NCBI RefSeq assembly: GCF_009905435.1
Contig: NZ_JAAAMT010000006.1
Location: 103,380-167,379, forward strand
Direction of reading: 5' to 3'
DNA: 64,000 bases
Source: Pseudomonas sp. R5(2019)
Lineage (GTDB): Bacteria > Pseudomonadota > Gammaproteobacteria > Pseudomonadales > Pseudomonadaceae
Positions 25,368-33,693 of this stretch are shown here, in pieces; the first letter of the stretch is position 1; every line of letters begins with the position of its first letter. The notes under the pieces are model-generated. The model searched no databases, was not told the origin of the DNA, and was given only the letters and a program-made list of their open reading frames with translations. The position numbers were made by a program, and so were the translations under genes.

Positions 25368-27845
25368 CTATTTCCCCGGCGTCAACGTCAGCCGCTTGAC
25401 CCCATACACCTTGTCGAAGTTCTGCGGCTGCATCGGGAAGCTCACGTACTGGCCCTTGAGCCAGCCATCGATTCCGTTGGCGTAGTGCGGGCTGGCCGGG
25501 TTGCTGGACTGGCCGCCGCTGTTAAGGCCGATCATCGGTTCGGCCTGGCCGAAATCGACGATCAGGCGCATCGACGGCACCAACCAGGCGTTGAAGTCCT
25601 GGCCCCAGTGGTAGGCCGAGGTGTTCAAGGTGGTGTGGTCGCCGCCGGCCGGGATTGCTGCGCGGTTCAGGGTGCCGCCGTGCTGGCTGACCGTCATCAG
25701 CGGCGCCAACTTGCTGCTGGCCGCGTTCCAGTCGTAGCGGTGCAGCTTGCCCCATTGCCAGGCCTTGCGATCGCTGCCCAGTTCCCGTTCGCCGGCGCTG
25801 ACGGCGGCCGCCAGGCTGCGGGCCAGGATCGTCGGCTTGTCTTCTTTCTGCGCGGTGCTGACGTTGTCCCAGTACGGACTGTCTTCGCGGCCGAGCAGGT
25901 GGTCGGCCTGGGCCGAGTAGGACAGGTTGGCGTTGGTGACAAAGGCCTTCCAGGTCGGGCTGGCTTCTGGCCCCAGCTCATCGAGGAAGGTCTGCCTGGC
26001 GCTTTCCTGCAGAAACAGTTCGTACAGCGCCGCATCGGCCGACACCGGGCTGAGCTTGCCATCGAATGCCATCAGTCGGCTGTAGGCTTCCCGCGCCTTG
26101 CTGCGCTCGGCTTCAGGCAGGGCCTCGATGGCCTGCTTGAGTGGCTGGGCCATGCCTGGCGCTTCAAACATCTTTTTCAGTTTGTCGGCGAACAGCGTGG
26201 TCTGGTCGTACTGCATGTTGATCATGCTGCGGGTGTCATGCTTGCCGCTGCCTGCCAGTTGCGCGATGCGCTCGCCACGTTCCGGGTAGTACCAGGAGTT
26301 GGACAGCTGCATGCCGTAGCCGTGGGGCACGGTGCGCTGGTTGGCGGTACCGAGCCAGCCTTGCGGCGGGTCCTGGTCATAGGGGTGGAGCATCGGGTCG
26401 GCGTAACCGTCCCAGTCGTAGCGGTTTTCCCAACCTGGCGATGGCAGCAGGCCTTCGCCTTCGCGGCGGTTTGGGAAGCGGCCGGTGACCTGCCAGCCGA
26501 TATTGCTGGCATCGGCAAACACCAGGTTCAGCGCGACGGCACTGATCTCGCGGCTGGCGTCGAAGGCTTTCTCGACATTCTGCGCGCGGGACAGGTCAAA
26601 CAGCGCATCCAGGCTGCGATCGCCCTTGAAGTCAGGCGTTTGCAAGGCCAGGCCCAGGCCGCCTTGCAGGCTGCCAGTGAGCAGCGGGCCGTGACGGGTC
26701 TCATAGACAGTTTCGCGGATCGGCCGCTGGCCTTTGACGAAGTAGGTCTCGTTGCGCACCCGCGCTGGTTGCCATTTGCCGTCCACCTCGACCATCAGCC
26801 GACTGCCTTCACGCTTGACCTTCTCCAGAAACAGGTCCTGGTTGTCGGCCATGACAGTGGTCATGCTCCAGGCCACTTTGCCGTTGAAGCCTGCCAACAC
26901 GCCCGGGTAACCGGCGAGGGTCACGCCCGAAGCCTGGTACTTCGGCGAGCGCAGCTGGACGTAGTTCCAGGCCGACGGGATGGCCATCGGCAAGTGGCTG
27001 TCGTTGGCCAGCAGGCTCTTGCCGCTGCGGCTGCGCTGCGGGGCGATTGCCCAGTTGTTGGAGGCCGCGGCGCCGAGCATGTTCAGATCGCTGAGGCGCG
27101 ACGCCACCTTGTTCAGATCGCCCAACCCCGGCAGTTGCCCGCCCAGGTTCAGGCCTTTGAGTTTGTCCGCCTCCGGGAACGGCAGCGGCTCGTCCGGGTA
27201 GGTCGGCAGCAGCCAGGCGAGCTTGTCGGCGCCGACCTTCTGGGCCAGCACCAGCGATGAGAGTTCTTCCTGCAGGTTGCTCGACAGGCTGAAATTGAGC
27301 AGGCAAAAGATCAGTGCCGAGTCTTCCGGCTTCCAGTATTCGGGGCGATAGCCGCTGGCGGCGAGGTCGGCCGGCAGCTTGTCGCGGTAGCGGAACAGGT
27401 AGGCGTTGACGCCACGGGCATAGACTTCATAGAAACGCTTGAGGCGTGGCGAGGCGTCGGCGTACAGCGCGTTGGCGTTTTTCTTCAGGTTGACCGTGCG
27501 CATCAAGCGGTCGAGGTCCAGCGCATCAGGGCCGGCCATTTCCGCGAGCCGACCCTGGGCCAGCAGGCGCAGGCCGATCATCTGGCTGATGCGGTCACTG
27601 GCGTGCACGTAGCCCAGGGCGAACAGCGCGTCATGGAAGTTGTTGCTTTCGATCAACGGCATGCCAAGGCTGTTGCGCCGCACTGAGACGTTCTGCGCGA
27701 GCCCCTTGAGTGGCTCCACGCCGCTGGTGGGCGGCAGGCTGTCGCGGCTTGCGCCGGTCTGGCAACCGCTCAGGCTGAAGAGCCCGGCCAGTGTAGCGGC
27801 GGCGCCGAACCTGGAAAGACATTGAGAAAGGGCTGGCGCGGCCAT
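25368..27845 (-). CDS. quiP: Acyl-homoserine lactone acylase QuiP, penicillin acylase family
   Basis: An 825-residue N-terminal nucleophile hydrolase, made as a precursor and cut into two chains. A signal with lipobox LSGC (Cys28) suggests a lipoprotein precursor. The alpha region covers residues about 40-255; autocleavage would expose Ser262 in [12 protein letters not shown], the nucleophile of the beta chain, followed by family segments [19 protein letters not shown]. It matches P. aeruginosa QuiP closely, which cleaves long-chain acyl-homoserine lactones. It is the last gene of a compact minus-strand operon (29,605-25,368). The true in vivo substrate may differ. Confidence 0.9.
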   Translation of the reverse strand: MAAPALSQCLSRFGAAATLAGLFSLSGCQTGASRDSLPPTSGVEPLKGLAQNVSVRRNSLGMPLIESNNFHDALFALGYVHASDRISQMIGLRLLAQGRLAEMAGPDALDLDRLMRTVNLKKNANALYADASPRLKRFYEVYARGVNAYLFRYRDKLPADLAASGYRPEYWKPEDSALIFCLLNFSLSSNLQEELSSLVLAQKVGADKLAWLLPTYPDEPLPFPEADKLKGLNLGGQLPGLGDLNKVASRLSDLNMLGAAASNNWAIAPQRSRSGKSLLANDSHLPMAIPSAWNYVQLRSPKYQASGVTLAGYPGVLAGFNGKVAWSMTTVMADNQDLFLEKVKREGSRLMVEVDGKWQPARVRNETYFVKGQRPIRETVYETRHGPLLTGSLQGGLGLALQTPDFKGDRSLDALFDLSRAQNVEKAFDASREISAVALNLVFADASNIGWQVTGRFPNRREGEGLLPSPGWENRYDWDGYADPMLHPYDQDPPQGWLGTANQRTVPHGYGMQLSNSWYYPERGERIAQLAGSGKHDTRSMINMQYDQTTLFADKLKKMFEAPGMAQPLKQAIEALPEAERSKAREAYSRLMAFDGKLSPVSADAALYELFLQESARQTFLDELGPEASPTWKAFVTNANLSYSAQADHLLGREDSPYWDNVSTAQKEDKPTILARSLAAAVSAGERELGSDRKAWQWGKLHRYDWNAASSKLAPLMTVSQHGGTLNRAAIPAGGDHTTLNTSAYHWGQDFNAWLVPSMRLIVDFGQAEPMIGLNSGGQSSNPASPHYANGIDGWLKGQYVSFPMQPQNFDKVYGVKRLTLTPGK

Positions 27846-27882
27846 GGAGGCTCCTGCGGGGGGCTGAGTCTAAACGGCGCGA

Positions 27883-28086
27883 TCAGGCGCCGTGGCACTT
27901 CTTGAATTTCTTGTTGCTGCCGCACGGGCACGGGTCGTTGCGACCGACATCCTTGAGGGTGTTGCGCACGGGCTCCTGGGGAGCATGGTTGCAGTGCGGA
28001 CCGTGTACGTGGCCGTGGTCATGATCGTGGTGGTGATCGTGATCGTGGTTGCAGTCAGGGCCATGAACATGGGGTTGTTGCGTCAT
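27883..28086 (-). CDS. His-rich SEC-C motif protein
   Basis: A 67-residue protein. The first half is a histidine-rich string with HVHGPDCNH and HVHGPHCNH at its ends and an [13 protein letters not shown] core, a clear metal-binding design. The second half is a complete SEC-C zinc motif ([18 protein letters not shown]), as found at the end of SecA. It sits six bases after the LEA-type lipoprotein gene and 37 bases before quiP, so it is in the operon. Function unknown; zinc or nickel handling, or a chaperone-adaptor role, are possibilities. Confidence 0.85.
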   Translation of the reverse strand: MTQQPHVHGPDCNHDHDHHHDHDHGHVHGPHCNHAPQEPVRNTLKDVGRNDPCPCGSNKKFKKCHGA

Positions 28087-28092
28087 TTGAGG

Positions 28093-28578
28093 TCACTCCG
28101 GAATAAAATCGCCGGGGATTATCTCACCAGTGCGCGACAGTTGCAGGTCCCTGCCGAAGATTAATCCGGACTTGAGCTCACCTTCGAGCCGATAGTGGAT
28201 CGGTTCCTCGGTCTGGCGCAGCGTTTTGGCCAAGGGCTTGAGGTTTCGCCAGAGGCTGGTCCGCACATCGATCGAGTACCGCTTGCGACCGTGGGCCGGT
28301 ACAAAGAACCAGCTGTTGTCTTCGCCGTCGGCCAACAAGATGTCGTTGAGCAGCACACGGTAGCGCAGCCCACGAATGGGCAGGTTCGAGTCGTTGGGGT
28401 TATCGATGCGAAAGTGCAGCACAAACGCTTGCTGCAGCAGCTTGGCCTTGACCACTTCGACCTTGAGCAAGTGAATGTCCGGGTCCTGGAAGTTGCCAGT
28501 GAACCAGGTCGCACAGCCGCCCAGCCCTAGCATGAATGTCAGAGCGAACAGGCGCAGAACGCGTGTCGTTGCATCCAT
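28093..28578 (-). CDS. LEA type 2 / WHy-domain lipoprotein
   Basis: A 161-residue protein with a lipoprotein signal (LGLGGCATW, lipid-bearing Cys near residue 22). The mature part is a LEA14/WHy beta-sandwich: VEVVKAKLLQQAFVLHFRIDNPNDSNLPIRGLRYRVLLND is the recognisable core. Such proteins are thought to respond to desiccation or stress; the exact role is unknown. In operon with the flanking SEC-C-type genes. Confidence 0.85.
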   Translation of the reverse strand: MDATTRVLRLFALTFMLGLGGCATWFTGNFQDPDIHLLKVEVVKAKLLQQAFVLHFRIDNPNDSNLPIRGLRYRVLLNDILLADGEDNSWFFVPAHGRKRYSIDVRTSLWRNLKPLAKTLRQTEEPIHYRLEGELKSGLIFGRDLQLSRTGEIIPGDFIPE

Positions 28579-28629
28579 CTCGACACTCCGGCAGGGGCGC
28601 AGGCAACCGAGGTTGGCGATGCCCCAAGC

Positions 28630-29106
28630 TTAGCGGGTGATATAGCTGGCGCAGCACTTCTTGAATTTCTGACCGCTGGCGCACGGGCAGGCATCGTTGC
28701 GTCCGGCCTTGAGCGGCACGGTCGGGTCGATGAAATACCAGCGTCCTTTATTCTGCACAAAGGAGGAGCGTTCGCGGTGGCTGTGCTCGCCCTCGGCGTC
28801 GTGCCAGCGTGCGGTAAAAGTGACGAACGCGTGTTCGGGCTGACCACCGAAGACCTCTGCACTTTCGACCTCAAGACCGAGCCAGGTGCTCCCCGCGCTC
28901 CAGGCACTGATCGACGCACGGTCAAGGCCGTCCTGCTGAGCCGGCAGGGTGGTGGCGACCAGATAGTCGATATCGCCCAATACATAGGCGCTGTAGCGCG
29001 AGCGCATCAGGGTCTGGGCGTCGGGTGCCGGCTGCCCGGCGTGATAGTGGCCGCAGCAGGCGTCGAGCAGGTTGCCGCTACCGCATGGACAGATCGTCAG
29101 GCTCAT
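28630..29106 (-). CDS. YchJ family protein with two SEC-C motifs
   Basis: A 158-residue protein with an N-terminal [14 protein letters not shown] motif, a central YchJ/NTF2-like domain ([28 protein letters not shown]) and a C-terminal SEC-C motif ([17 protein letters not shown]). Start at the Met at 29,106, which is the family N-terminus, four bases after the upstream gene's stop. Function is unknown; the family is widely conserved. Confidence 0.9.
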   Translation of the reverse strand: MSLTICPCGSGNLLDACCGHYHAGQPAPDAQTLMRSRYSAYVLGDIDYLVATTLPAQQDGLDRASISAWSAGSTWLGLEVESAEVFGGQPEHAFVTFTARWHDAEGEHSHRERSSFVQNKGRWYFIDPTVPLKAGRNDACPCASGQKFKKCCASYITR

Positions 29107-29110
29107 GCTG

Positions 29111-29605
29111 TCACCACCAGTACTTTCCAAAGTTTTCGGGGTTGGCCCAGAACTTGGCGTTGAGCCAGTCCGGCACTTGTTTGTATTCACGCAAATCGTA
29201 GGTATAGAGGCTCAGCACTTGCTCGTCGCGCTGGAAACGCTCACTGGCCTGCAGGGCGAGGGCGAGGAAGTCGGTGTTCTGCCAGCCGCAGGCGCGCAGG
29301 TCGGCCAGCACCGCAATGCGGCTGGCGTTGAGGTTGCGGATACCGCCGAGCAATTGCTTGCCGGCGCTGGGGCTCAGGTGTTCCAGGCAGTCGACCAGCA
29401 GCGCCAGGTCGAAGCGCTGCGCGGCGAGTGCGGCCGGCAACGGGCCGGGCTCGGCCAGGTGTATTTCGCAGCCGGGGTGGGCGGCCTCGAAAGCGTCCAC
29501 GGCCGGGAAGCGGTTACCCACCAACAACAGGTGCTTGGGTGCATAGCGTTCGAGCAGGGCCGCCAGGGCTTGCTGCGGCGTGCGCGAAGAAAAAACGTCA
29601 GCCAT
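29111..29605 (-). CDS. DUF6231-type protein, methyltransferase-like
   Basis: A 164-residue protein. [28 protein letters not shown] looks like a degenerate SAM-binding Rossmann start, and [12 protein letters not shown] fits the next strand, so it may derive from a class I methyltransferase; there is no clear Gly-rich loop, so activity is doubtful. The ending [13 protein letters not shown] is distinctive. First gene of the operon to quiP, with a start at 29,605 (an extra TTG precedes it). Confidence 0.75.
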   Translation of the reverse strand: MADVFSSRTPQQALAALLERYAPKHLLLVGNRFPAVDAFEAAHPGCEIHLAEPGPLPAALAAQRFDLALLVDCLEHLSPSAGKQLLGGIRNLNASRIAVLADLRACGWQNTDFLALALQASERFQRDEQVLSLYTYDLREYKQVPDWLNAKFWANPENFGKYWW

Positions 29606-29875
29606 CAATAATCCTCAATCAGAACTCGCAAGCCTAACGGGCTGCACGCTTGCGGCCTAGTCCTCTGTGCGCTCGCGCGATAATGGCTTATTGCTGGCGG
29701 AGATGGAAAGCGCCGTCTTTACTCCCCACGGGGGGCATGCGCGGCCATAGCGTGTCGAACTGCAACTCAATTGAAACAACACGCTGGTACAACGCCCCCG
29801 CGTGCCGTTAATGTGCGGCTATCAGACGCCGCGCAGACGGCGCCTTGATCAACACTGCGAATGTCAGGGGGGCGT

Positions 29876-30151
29876 ATGAAGTGGGGCTGGGGACTGGGCA
29901 AGTGCCTGACGGTACTGTTTTGGTGGGTGGTATTGCTGAATGCGTTCACGCCGCTGGTCAATCCGTTTCATCTGCTGATCAATGCCGCGGGCGCCGGCCT
30001 GCTGGCGTTGCATGTGCTGGAAGTGCTGCTGTTCAACAGCCGCTTGCAAGGGCGCAGCCATCGCTGGTTCGACCGTTTGCAGATCCTGCTGGTCGGGATT
30101 TTCCATATTCAGTCGATCCCCTCGCCAGCCAAGGTGAACAAGCATGCGTAA
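29876..30151 (+). CDS. DUF1145 small membrane protein
   Basis: A 91-residue protein with two hydrophobic helices (about residues 9-27 and 34-54). FWWVVLLNAFTPLVNPFH and the C-terminal DRLQILLVGIFHIQSI fit DUF1145. A strong ribosome binding site (AGGGGGG) precedes the Met at 29,876. It overlaps the next gene by eight bases, so the two are coupled. Function unknown. Confidence 0.8.
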   Translation: MKWGWGLGKCLTVLFWWVVLLNAFTPLVNPFHLLINAAGAGLLALHVLEVLLFNSRLQGRSHRWFDRLQILLVGIFHIQSIPSPAKVNKHA

Positions 30152-30902
30152 GTTGATTCTGCTGGTGTCGTTGTTCAGCCCGCTGGCCCTGGCCCAAAGC
30201 ATCAGTGTCGAGCCCCATTCATTGTTGCGCCTGCCGGGCAAGGCGGGCAGCGTCACCCTGGAGCGGCTGGACGTGGCCGACTACGGCACACTGCTGATCC
30301 CCGCCAGCCTGACCGAGATCAATGTCGGCCAGTTGCGTCTGGGCCATGAAGCCCGTATCGCGATCGTGCCGGGTGAGCAACCATTGCGCGTGCAAGCGCG
30401 CCAGGCCGAGTTGGCCAGTGGCAGCCAGATCACCGTTCGTGGTGCACCGGGGACCTATCAGAAGCCAGCCTTGCCGGGGCGTAACCTTGAATTGAGCGTG
30501 GAGTCCCTGAAGGCTGAGGTGTTGTCCATCGATGCCCGTGGCGGCGCTGGCGCACCGGGTTATGCCGGGCTCGATGGCGCCAACGGCAAAGCGGCCGGCT
30601 GCACCTGGGGCCAGGCCGGGCGCGGCGCGGACGGCGACAACGGCGGCAACGGTCATGACGGCGCGGCAGGCGCGAATGTGCGCCTGCAATTGCCCCGCAA
30701 TTACCCGGCGGCGCGGGTCAAGGTGAGAGTCGAGGGCGGCCAGGGGGGTGAGGCCGGAGTGGCGGGCAAGGCGGGGGCGGGTGGCAAAGGCAAGGGTTGC
30801 CTGATCTATCGTGCCGACGGCGCCACGGCCGGCAAGCCCGGTGAGCCGGGCCAGCCAGGCGCAATGGGCGCAGCGGGTACCGTCGCGCTACAACATTTCT
30901 GA
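30144..30902 (+). CDS. Secreted collagen-like Gly-rich protein
   Basis: A 252-residue protein with a signal peptide (MRKLILLVSLFSPLALAQS). Residues about 20-130 are a beta-rich domain; then come two Gly-rich stretches with G-x-y periodicity (GAPGYAGLDGANGKAAG, GRGADGDNGGNGHDGAAG and, near the end, GKPGEPGQPGAMGAAG), separated by LQLPRNYPAARVKVRVEGG. Two Cys flank the Gly-rich parts (GCTWG, GCLIY) and may form a disulfide. Overlaps the DUF1145 gene. Probably periplasmic or surface-exposed; role unknown. Confidence 0.8.
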   Translation: MRKLILLVSLFSPLALAQSISVEPHSLLRLPGKAGSVTLERLDVADYGTLLIPASLTEINVGQLRLGHEARIAIVPGEQPLRVQARQAELASGSQITVRGAPGTYQKPALPGRNLELSVESLKAEVLSIDARGGAGAPGYAGLDGANGKAAGCTWGQAGRGADGDNGGNGHDGAAGANVRLQLPRNYPAARVKVRVEGGQGGEAGVAGKAGAGGKGKGCLIYRADGATAGKPGEPGQPGAMGAAGTVALQHF

Positions 30903-30904
30903 GA

Positions 30905-31369
30905 TCAGAACGTCGGGCGGGCGGCCGCGACTGCGACCACCAACAGCCCGACGCACAGGTTGATCCCGACCAGCCGGCGAATCCTGCCCAACGCGGCGGC
31001 GCCGGCCGGCCAATCCTGGGCCTCGACGGCGCTGCGCAGCTGCGGCAGCTGCAGTGACTGGACGCGGATGAACAGCGCGGTCATCACCACAAACAACCCC
31101 ATCATCACCTGTACATAGCGCGGCGCGGTCTCGAAGCCGCCGAAGCGCATCTGCAGCATGCCGACACCACTGATCGGAAGAATCAGCACGGCCAGCCAGA
31201 CCCAGACGAAAAAGCGTGGGAAAACTTCTTGCCACAATTTCAGCCGCGGCGGGCCTTCCAGCGCTGTCATCGCCGCCGGGCGCAGGATCATCCACGCGAA
31301 ATACATGCCGCCGACCCAAATCAGGGCGGCCAACACATGGAAGGTATAGGTGATGGCATAGGGGGTCAT
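30905..31369 (-). CDS. CopD-like four-helix membrane protein
   Basis: A 154-residue inner-membrane protein with four hydrophobic segments and conserved histidine and tryptophan in TYTFHVLAALIWVGGMYFAW, matching the CopD/YphA-type domain. Start at the Met at 31,369, with GGAGA upstream. It is convergent with the collagen-like gene (two bases apart) and divergent from dinG. A copper or heme link is only a family-level guess. Confidence 0.82.
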   Translation of the reverse strand: MTPYAITYTFHVLAALIWVGGMYFAWMILRPAAMTALEGPPRLKLWQEVFPRFFVWVWLAVLILPISGVGMLQMRFGGFETAPRYVQVMMGLFVVMTALFIRVQSLQLPQLRSAVEAQDWPAGAAALGRIRRLVGINLCVGLLVVAVAAARPTF

Positions 31370-31464
31370 GGGGATCTCCATTCGGCGCGGGGGGCAATAG
31401 CGGGTATGATAGCCACCCATCCGCGAATACTGAAAATTTATCCAGCCCTGCGCGCCCCAATACC

Positions 31465-33609
31465 ATGATCAGTAACGAACTCAAATCCCAGATCCAGGGC
31501 GCCTATTCGCGTTTTCTCGAAGCCAAGAGCCTCAAGCCTCGCTACGGTCAACGGCTGATGATCGCCGAAGTGGCCAAGGTGCTTGGCGACATCGATTGCG
31601 ACGACGAAGGTCGGCGCAGCGGCGACCCGGCCGTGGTCGCCGTCGAGGCCGGCACCGGTACCGGCAAGACCGTCGCCTACAGCATGGCGGCGATTCCGGC
31701 GGCCAAGGCGGCCGGCAAGCGCCTGGTCATTGCCACCGCTACCGTCGCCCTGCAAGAGCAGATCGTCTACAAAGACCTGCCTGACCTGATGCGCAACAGC
31801 GGCCTGAACTTCACCTTCTCGCTGGCCAAGGGCCGTGGCCGCTACCTGTGCATTTCCAAGCTCGATGGGCTGCTGCAGGAAGGCCATGCGCAAAGCGCAA
31901 CCGCCCAGCTGTTCGAAGAAGAAGGCTTCAAGATCGAGGTCGATGAGGCCAGTCAGAAGCTGTTTACCAGCATGATCGAGAAGCTGGCCGGCAATAAGTG
32001 GGACGGCGACCGCGACAGCTGGCCCCAGGCCCTTGAAGATCACGACTGGGCACGGTTGACCACCGACCATAGCCAGTGCACCAACCGTCATTGCCCGAAC
32101 TTCCAGCAGTGCGCCTTCTATAAGGCCCGCGAAGGGATGGGCAAGGTCGATGTGATCGTTACCAACCACGACATGGTCCTGGCCGACCTGGCCCTCGGCG
32201 GCGGCGCGGTATTGCCCGACCCGCGCGACACCATTTACGTCTTCGACGAAGGCCATCACTTGCCCGACAAGGCCATCGGCCACTTTGCCCATTACACCCG
32301 CCTGCGCTCAACCGCCGATTGGCTGGAGCAAACGGCGAAAAACCTGACCAAACTGCTGGCCCAGCACCCGCTCCCGGGCGACCTGGGCAAGCTGGTCGAA
32401 CAGGTGCCGGAGCTGGCCCGCGAGATCAAGACCCAGCAGCAGTTCATGTTCACGGTCTGCGAAGAGCTGGCTGATTTCCGTGCCGGTGAAGACATGGAAG
32501 GCCGCGAGCGGCCGCGCCATCGCTTTGTTGGCGGGGTCGTGCCCGAGCACATCCGCGAGATGGGTATCGAGCTTAAAAAGGGCTTTTCGCGCCTGACCGA
32601 CCTGTTTACCCGTCTGACTGAACTGCTCAAGGAAGGCATGGATGGCGAGGTCAAAATCGGCATCGCCAGCCACCAGGCCGAAGAGTGGTACCCGCTGTTC
32701 GGCAGCCTGCTGATGCGCGCCCAGGGCAACTGGGAGCTGTGGACGGCCTTCACCGCCGAAGACCCGGAAGACAGCCCGCCCATGGCCCGCTGGTTGACCC
32801 TGGCCGACAGCGGTGCGTTGTTCGACATCGAGGTCAATGCCAGCCCGATCCTCGCGGCCGAGATGCTGCGACGCAACTTGTGGAGCGTTGCCCACGGTGC
32901 GTTGGTCACCTCCGCCACCCTGACCGCGCTTGGCAAGTTCGACCGCTTCCGCATGCGCGCCGGGCTGCCCAAGACCGCCGTCACCACCATTGTGCCGAGC
33001 CCATTCCACCATGCCGATGCCGGTGTACTGCGGGTTCCGGACTTGCGTGCCGACCCTCGGGACGCCACCGCGCACACCGCCGCGATCATTCGCGACCTGC
33101 CCGACCTGGTGGAAGGCTCACGGGGCACCCTGGTGCTGTTTTCCTCGCGCAAGCAGATGCAGGACGTGTTCGACGGCCTTGACCGGGACTGGCGCAAGCA
33201 AGTGTTCATCCAGGGCAATCTCTCCAAGCAGGAGACCCTCAACAAGCACAAGGCGCGCGTTGACGGTGGCGACTCCAGCGTGCTGTTCGGGCTTGCCAGT
33301 TTTGCCGAAGGCGTGGACTTGCCGGGTGCCTACTGCGAGCACGTGGTGATCGCCAAGATTCCCTTTGCCGTGCCGGACGACCCGGTCGAAGCGGCGCTGG
33401 CCGAGTGGATCGAAGCACGCGGCGGCAATCCGTTCATGGAGATCGCCGTGCCAGACGCCTCGCTGCGCCTGATCCAGGCCTGCGGGCGGTTGCTGCGCAC
33501 CGAGGCGGATCGCGGCACCATCACCTTGCTTGACCGTCGCGTCGTTACGCAACGCTACGGCAAGGCTATTCTCAATGCCTTGCCACCGTTTCGTCGGGAA
33601 ATTTCCTGA
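31465..33609 (+). CDS. dinG: ATP-dependent DNA helicase DinG
   Basis: A 714-residue XPD-like superfamily 2 helicase with a [4Fe-4S] cluster; it unwinds D-loops, R-loops and G-quadruplexes. Walker A is EAGTGTGKTVAYS near residue 60, the cluster cysteines are in GRYLCISKL near 130 and CTNRHCPNFQQCAFY near 205, the Walker B is FDEGHHLPD near 260, and motif VI is QACGRLLRTEADRG near 675. Single gene; the 95-base upstream gap gives no clear LexA site. Confidence 0.93.
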   Translation: MISNELKSQIQGAYSRFLEAKSLKPRYGQRLMIAEVAKVLGDIDCDDEGRRSGDPAVVAVEAGTGTGKTVAYSMAAIPAAKAAGKRLVIATATVALQEQIVYKDLPDLMRNSGLNFTFSLAKGRGRYLCISKLDGLLQEGHAQSATAQLFEEEGFKIEVDEASQKLFTSMIEKLAGNKWDGDRDSWPQALEDHDWARLTTDHSQCTNRHCPNFQQCAFYKAREGMGKVDVIVTNHDMVLADLALGGGAVLPDPRDTIYVFDEGHHLPDKAIGHFAHYTRLRSTADWLEQTAKNLTKLLAQHPLPGDLGKLVEQVPELAREIKTQQQFMFTVCEELADFRAGEDMEGRERPRHRFVGGVVPEHIREMGIELKKGFSRLTDLFTRLTELLKEGMDGEVKIGIASHQAEEWYPLFGSLLMRAQGNWELWTAFTAEDPEDSPPMARWLTLADSGALFDIEVNASPILAAEMLRRNLWSVAHGALVTSATLTALGKFDRFRMRAGLPKTAVTTIVPSPFHHADAGVLRVPDLRADPRDATAHTAAIIRDLPDLVEGSRGTLVLFSSRKQMQDVFDGLDRDWRKQVFIQGNLSKQETLNKHKARVDGGDSSVLFGLASFAEGVDLPGAYCEHVVIAKIPFAVPDDPVEAALAEWIEARGGNPFMEIAVPDASLRLIQACGRLLRTEADRGTITLLDRRVVTQRYGKAILNALPPFRREIS

Positions 33610-33693
33610 GCCGGGCAGGCAACTAAGCCCGCCTGCGTTGTCTATTCACCATCACGATGGCCACCGTCGGCCGTCCAGGAGAGCTCGATCCAT

